From contig NZ_BAEO01000072.1 in the NCBI RefSeq assembly GCF_000314995.1, positions 1 through 64,000 on the forward strand: a stretch of 64,000 nucleotides of DNA, written 5' to 3'. The notes under the pieces were generated by a model. That model was not told the origin of the DNA, did no database searches, and was given only the letters and a program-made list of their open reading frames with translations. Below are positions 60,739 through 64,000 of this stretch, one piece after another. A program made the position numbers and the translations under genes. Within the stretch, counting starts at the first letter, position 1; every line of letters starts with the position of its first letter. The DNA comes from Paraglaciecola arctica BSs20135. Its GTDB lineage: Bacteria; Pseudomonadota; Gammaproteobacteria; Enterobacterales; Alteromonadaceae.

Positions 60739-62271
60739 TTAGATGTCGAACTTAATACCTTGTGCTAAGGGTAGTTCAGTAGAATAGTTGATGGTGTTGG
60801 TTTGGCGACGCATATAAGCTTTCCATGCGTCAGAGCCTGACTCACGACCTCCACCGGTTTCTTTTTCACCACCAAAAGCACCACCAATTTCAGCACCAGA
60901 AGTACCAATATTGATATTGGCAATACCACAATCAGAACCCCAATGAGACAAGAAGATCTCAGCTTCACGCAAATGGTCAGTAAAAATGGTGGACGATAAG
61001 CCTTGCACTACATCATTTTGAATTGCGATAGCATCTTCTACTTCACCGGAATACTTCATTAAATAAAGGATCGGGGCAAATGTTTCATGTTGCACCATAT
61101 CAAAATGATTTTCAGCTTCAACTATTGCTGGCTGAACGTAACAACCGGACTCATAACCTTCACCTGATAACACTTCTCCACCACAAAGCAACTTTCCACC
61201 TTGAGCTTGAGCTTTAGTTAATGCTTCAGTAAACATTTTCACGGCTTGTTTATCAATCAATGGGCCTACATGGTTGTTTTCGTCCATAGGGTTGCCAATT
61301 TTTAAACCGCTGTAAGCTTTTACCAGTACTTCTTTAACTTGTTCGTACATATCTTCATGAATAATAACTCTACGAGTTGAAGTGCAACGTTGGCCTGCTG
61401 TGCCTACGGCGCCAAAAACAGTTGCAGGGATGGCAACTTTTAGATTGGCATTAGGCGTAAAAATAGCAGCGTTATTACCGCCCAATTCTAAAATAGATTT
61501 ACCAAATCTAGCTGCAACACTTGCTCCTGCATGGCGACCAACGCGAGTTGAACCAGTTACAGACATTAAAGGAACACGTTTATCATGCAACATGCTTTCG
61601 CCTATTACGTCGCCTTCACCGATCACAATAGAAAAAATGCCTTCCGGTAAGTCATTTTGTTGTAAAACGTCTTTTAATATATTTTGACAAGCAATAGCCG
61701 TTAGTGGGGTTTTCTCAGACGGTTTCCAAACGGTAACATTGCCACAAATTGCTGAAATCATTGCATTCCATGCCCAAACGGCAACGGGAAAGTTAAACGC
61801 TGAAACAACACCAACGATGCCAAGAGGATGATATTGATCATACATACGATGCAGAGGGCGCTCAGAATGTAATGTCGACCCATCAAGTTGACGAGATAAA
61901 CCTACAGCAAAATCGCAAATATCGATCATCTCTTGCACTTCACCTAAACCTTCTTGCAGCGACTTTCCCATTTCGTAAGAAACTAATTCGCCAAGTGGTT
62001 GTTTATAATCCCGTAATTTATTACCTATTTGTCGAACAATATCACCGCGATTAGGAGCAGGAACTTTACGCCATACTTTAAATGCATCTTGCGCAGTAGT
62101 AATGACATCTTCATAGTCTTGTTTTGAACATTGATAAACACTGGCAATGGCTTTGCCATCAGCAGGAGATGAAATATCAAATTGTCCATTGCCGCAGGTA
62201 CTTAACCATTTCAGCCCTGTTGACGCGCCATAGTTATTGGCATTAATACCTAAAGTTTTCAAAAAGTTCAT
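60739..62271 (-). CDS. amaB: Alpha-aminoadipate semialdehyde dehydrogenase (ALDH7A1/AmaB type)
   Basis: 510-aa NAD-dependent aldehyde dehydrogenase that converts alpha-aminoadipate 6-semialdehyde (or its cyclic piperideine form) to alpha-aminoadipate. It follows human antiquitin ALDH7A1 closely: VPAPNRGDIVRQIGNKLRD, GEVQEMIDICDFAVGLSRQL, FNFPVAVWAWNAMI, ELGGNNAAIF, the catalytic Cys in GTAGQRCTSTRR, and the GAEIGGAFGGEKETGGGRESGSDAW region. It ends NTINYSTELPLAQGIKFD, like antiquitin. It completes lysine degradation from the saccharopine pair and would also take the product of the downstream kinase/phospho-lyase. The gene name follows Pseudomonas usage. Confidence 0.93.
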   Translation of the reverse strand: MNFLKTLGINANNYGASTGLKWLSTCGNGQFDISSPADGKAIASVYQCSKQDYEDVITTAQDAFKVWRKVPAPNRGDIVRQIGNKLRDYKQPLGELVSYEMGKSLQEGLGEVQEMIDICDFAVGLSRQLDGSTLHSERPLHRMYDQYHPLGIVGVVSAFNFPVAVWAWNAMISAICGNVTVWKPSEKTPLTAIACQNILKDVLQQNDLPEGIFSIVIGEGDVIGESMLHDKRVPLMSVTGSTRVGRHAGASVAARFGKSILELGGNNAAIFTPNANLKVAIPATVFGAVGTAGQRCTSTRRVIIHEDMYEQVKEVLVKAYSGLKIGNPMDENNHVGPLIDKQAVKMFTEALTKAQAQGGKLLCGGEVLSGEGYESGCYVQPAIVEAENHFDMVQHETFAPILYLMKYSGEVEDAIAIQNDVVQGLSSTIFTDHLREAEIFLSHWGSDCGIANINIGTSGAEIGGAFGGEKETGGGRESGSDAWKAYMRRQTNTINYSTELPLAQGIKFDI

Positions 62272-62322
62272 AATGTCCTATTTATTATGTTGGTTAATCC
62301 TTTTCGGATCGGAAGATAATGA

Positions 62323-64000
62323 TTAGTGACTCAGTACAGCTAAACCTAATTCAAGCACATTAATAAATTTATCCGCGTCACCAGAATTGAATGCCAATGG
62401 CGGCTTTATTTTTAGAATATTGTAGAATGGGCCTTCTGTACTAAGCAAAATATGATGTTGTTTGAAGTGTTCAATCAACCAAGAGGTTTTATCTGTTGCG
62501 GGCTGTTTTGTAGTACGATCTTCAACTAATTCGACACCAATAAATAAACCTTTACCACGTACATCACCAATAAGCTCAAATCGTTGTTTAAGCTTATTTA
62601 ATTGATCTTGGAAGTATTGCCCTGTCGTTAATGCATGATTTTGTAACTGTTCTTGTTCTATAACGTCAAGCACAGCGATACCAATGGCACAAGAAACCGG
62701 GTTGCCGCCAAAGGTATTAAAATATTCCATACCGGTAACAAAAGCATCGGCAATTTCTTGGGTTGTAATAACCGCAGCCATCGGGTGACCATTGCCAATA
62801 GGTTTACCTAAAGTAACAATGTCAGGGATAACATTTTGTGTTTCAAATGCCCACATATGTGAGCCAACACGGCCAAAACCGACCTGCACTTCATCAGCAA
62901 TACAGACCCCACCAGCTGCGCGGACATGAGCATACACTTGTGTCAAATAACCATCAGGCATAATGATTTGCCCGGCAACACCTTGCAGTGATTCGCAAAT
63001 AAACGCACCTGGCTTTTTGTTATTTAGTGCAAGCTGCTCAATCGTTTCTTTAACACTATTAGCATAAGCCGTTGCAGCGTCTGAATTGTTGCCTAAAAAC
63101 TCTCCGCGATAAGGATCCGGTAGAGTCACTTTGTGCACGTATGCGGGAGCACCTTCGCCGCCAGGTCCATCAAATTTATACGGGCTGGCTTCAATACAAG
63201 CATTAGTATTGCCATGATACGCGCCGTCAACTACCAGTAACTCTCTGGACTTGGTAAAACATCGGGCTAAACGAAAAGCCAATTCATTTGCTTCACTACC
63301 TGAATTAACCAACATACATACCGACAGTTTATCCGGCATAGTAGCCAATAATTTATCTGCATAATTAACGATGTTGTCATGTAAATAACGGGTATTGGTG
63401 TTTAATTTGGCCAATTGAGCCTGACCAGCAGCTACAACTTTAGGGTGGCAATGTCCGACATGACAAACATTATTAACCATATCTAGATAAGGCACACCTT
63501 GCTCATTAAACAAATAAGCGCCCTGCCCTCGCACCATTTTTAAAGGCTGCTGGTAACTTAAACTGAGTGTTTTACCTAAATGCTTTTTACGATAATTAAT
63601 AATCTCAGCAGCGGATTGACCGCTATCAACTGGCAACTGGCAAGCCAAGCGTAACTGGCATAATACTGCATAAGAATTAACTGCACTTAACTGCTCAAGC
63701 AACTGCCACGCGGGCTGTACCGAAACTAATAAATATTCATTGTCAGGTTGTTGTTGTATGGCTAATGCTGCGTTGCACACTGTGGTACACAAGCGAAGGG
63801 CGATCAGCGAATACAACACTTCTAGCTCGACATCCAATAAAGGACGAATTTTATGATATCCCGCAACAATCGAAGTTAAAGCGCTAAGTATATCTTCATG
63901 TACGCTTTTTTCGCCCATTAAGGCATAAGCACAAGCAATGGCTAATTCATTCACGATATGACTGTGAACCATGTCACCAAAATCGATCAGTCCTGATATC
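62323..64000 (-). CDS. Kinase/class III aminotransferase fusion, 5-phosphohydroxylysine phospho-lyase-like (partial)
   Basis: The frame continues past the window end; at least 558 codons are visible. The visible N terminus ([22 protein letters not shown]) is the end of an aminoglycoside-phosphotransferase-like kinase domain. From about residue 145 of the visible part it is a fold-type I PLP enzyme: [63 protein letters not shown], the PLP-lysine in [16 protein letters not shown] and [11 protein letters not shown]. This class includes ethanolamine-phosphate phospho-lyase and 5-phosphohydroxy-L-lysine phospho-lyase. The neighbouring ALDH7A1-type gene favours hydroxylysine, since the product would be the same semialdehyde. 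Confidence 0.85.
   Translation of the reverse strand, partial: ISGLIDFGDMVHSHIVNELAIACAYALMGEKSVHEDILSALTSIVAGYHKIRPLLDVELEVLYSLIALRLCTTVCNAALAIQQQPDNEYLLVSVQPAWQLLEQLSAVNSYAVLCQLRLACQLPVDSGQSAAEIINYRKKHLGKTLSLSYQQPLKMVRGQGAYLFNEQGVPYLDMVNNVCHVGHCHPKVVAAGQAQLAKLNTNTRYLHDNIVNYADKLLATMPDKLSVCMLVNSGSEANELAFRLARCFTKSRELLVVDGAYHGNTNACIEASPYKFDGPGGEGAPAYVHKVTLPDPYRGEFLGNNSDAATAYANSVKETIEQLALNNKKPGAFICESLQGVAGQIIMPDGYLTQVYAHVRAAGGVCIADEVQVGFGRVGSHMWAFETQNVIPDIVTLGKPIGNGHPMAAVITTQEIADAFVTGMEYFNTFGGNPVSCAIGIAVLDVIEQEQLQNHALTTGQYFQDQLNKLKQRFELIGDVRGKGLFIGVELVEDRTTKQPATDKTSWLIEHFKQHHILLSTEGPFYNILKIKPPLAFNSGDADKFINVLELGLAVLSH

Noticed and set aside
62323-64000. Internal ATG at 63972 as the true start of the aminotransferase
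   Set aside because: The frame stays open to the window end, and the upstream codons encode LIDFGDM-type kinase sequence, so the ATG lies inside a larger fusion protein.

Overview
The window looks like the chromosome of a marine gammaproteobacterium of the Alteromonadales type (Glaciecola/Paraglaciecola-like; this placement is inference). The reasons are an AT-rich background, a TonB-dependent receptor of the Xanthomonas/Caulobacter type beside a tryptophan-halogenase-like gene and many secreted glycoside hydrolases, and a NorR-hmp pair. There are no rRNA, tRNA, CRISPR or prophage signals.

Layout. (1) 1-371: tandem inverted-repeat (MITE-like) units. (2) 397-2549: feoAB with a Fur-like box. 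(3) 2843-5727: norR and hmp, divergent, with three GT-N7-AC NorR-type sites between them. (4) 5795-10462: class II DAHP synthase, low-molecular-weight tyrosine phosphatase, secreted M28 peptidase and pepE. (5) 10483-29048: a complete ethanolamine-utilisation microcompartment locus. All genes lie on the minus strand behind an outer-membrane porin-like gene, in the order eutS-P-Q-T-D-M-M'-N-E-J-G-H-A-B-C-L-K', followed by pduS and pduT; ackA is divergent on the plus strand. The order is enterobacterial, but the 3' end carries the Fe-S shell/electron-transfer pair PduS/PduT where eutR would be, and no regulator is present. (6) 29317-32485: two copies of a roughly 100-130 bp terminator-bearing direct repeat enclosing a secreted amidohydrolase and a membrane diguanylate cyclase; cheV follows. 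(7) 33498-56282: a glycan-utilisation locus with GH2, GH89, a GH127-like remnant, GH110, GH3, GH65, a TonB receptor, a halogenase-SapC fusion, a clan GH-D enzyme and GH63. Five of its minus-strand start regions share an AT-rich 17-bp near-palindrome. (8) 56605-64000: lysine/hydroxylysine catabolism, with two saccharopine-dehydrogenase-type enzymes, an NhaC-family carrier, an ALDH7A1-type alpha-aminoadipate semialdehyde dehydrogenase, and a kinase/class III aminotransferase fusion cut by the window end.

How the parts work together. In the eut locus, ethanolamine enters through EutH (and perhaps the porin). EutBC splits it to acetaldehyde and ammonia inside the shell; EutE/EutG and EutD give acetyl-CoA, ethanol and acetyl phosphate; AckA, EutP and EutQ can finish to acetate plus ATP. 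EutT supplies adenosylcobalamin, EutA reactivates the lyase, and PduS/PduT probably deliver electrons across the shell.

Regions 7 and 8 may form a further unit (inference). GH65 (related to protein-glucosylgalactosylhydroxylysine glucosidase), GH63 (YgjK-like) and GH2 could strip Glc-alpha-1,2-Gal from a glycosylated substrate. The adjacent amino-acid genes could take lysine (through saccharopine) and hydroxylysine (through phosphorylation and phospho-lyase) to the same semialdehyde. Together this would suit growth on collagen-like or other animal glycoproteins. This is the most novel reading of the window, and it needs biochemical or comparative support.
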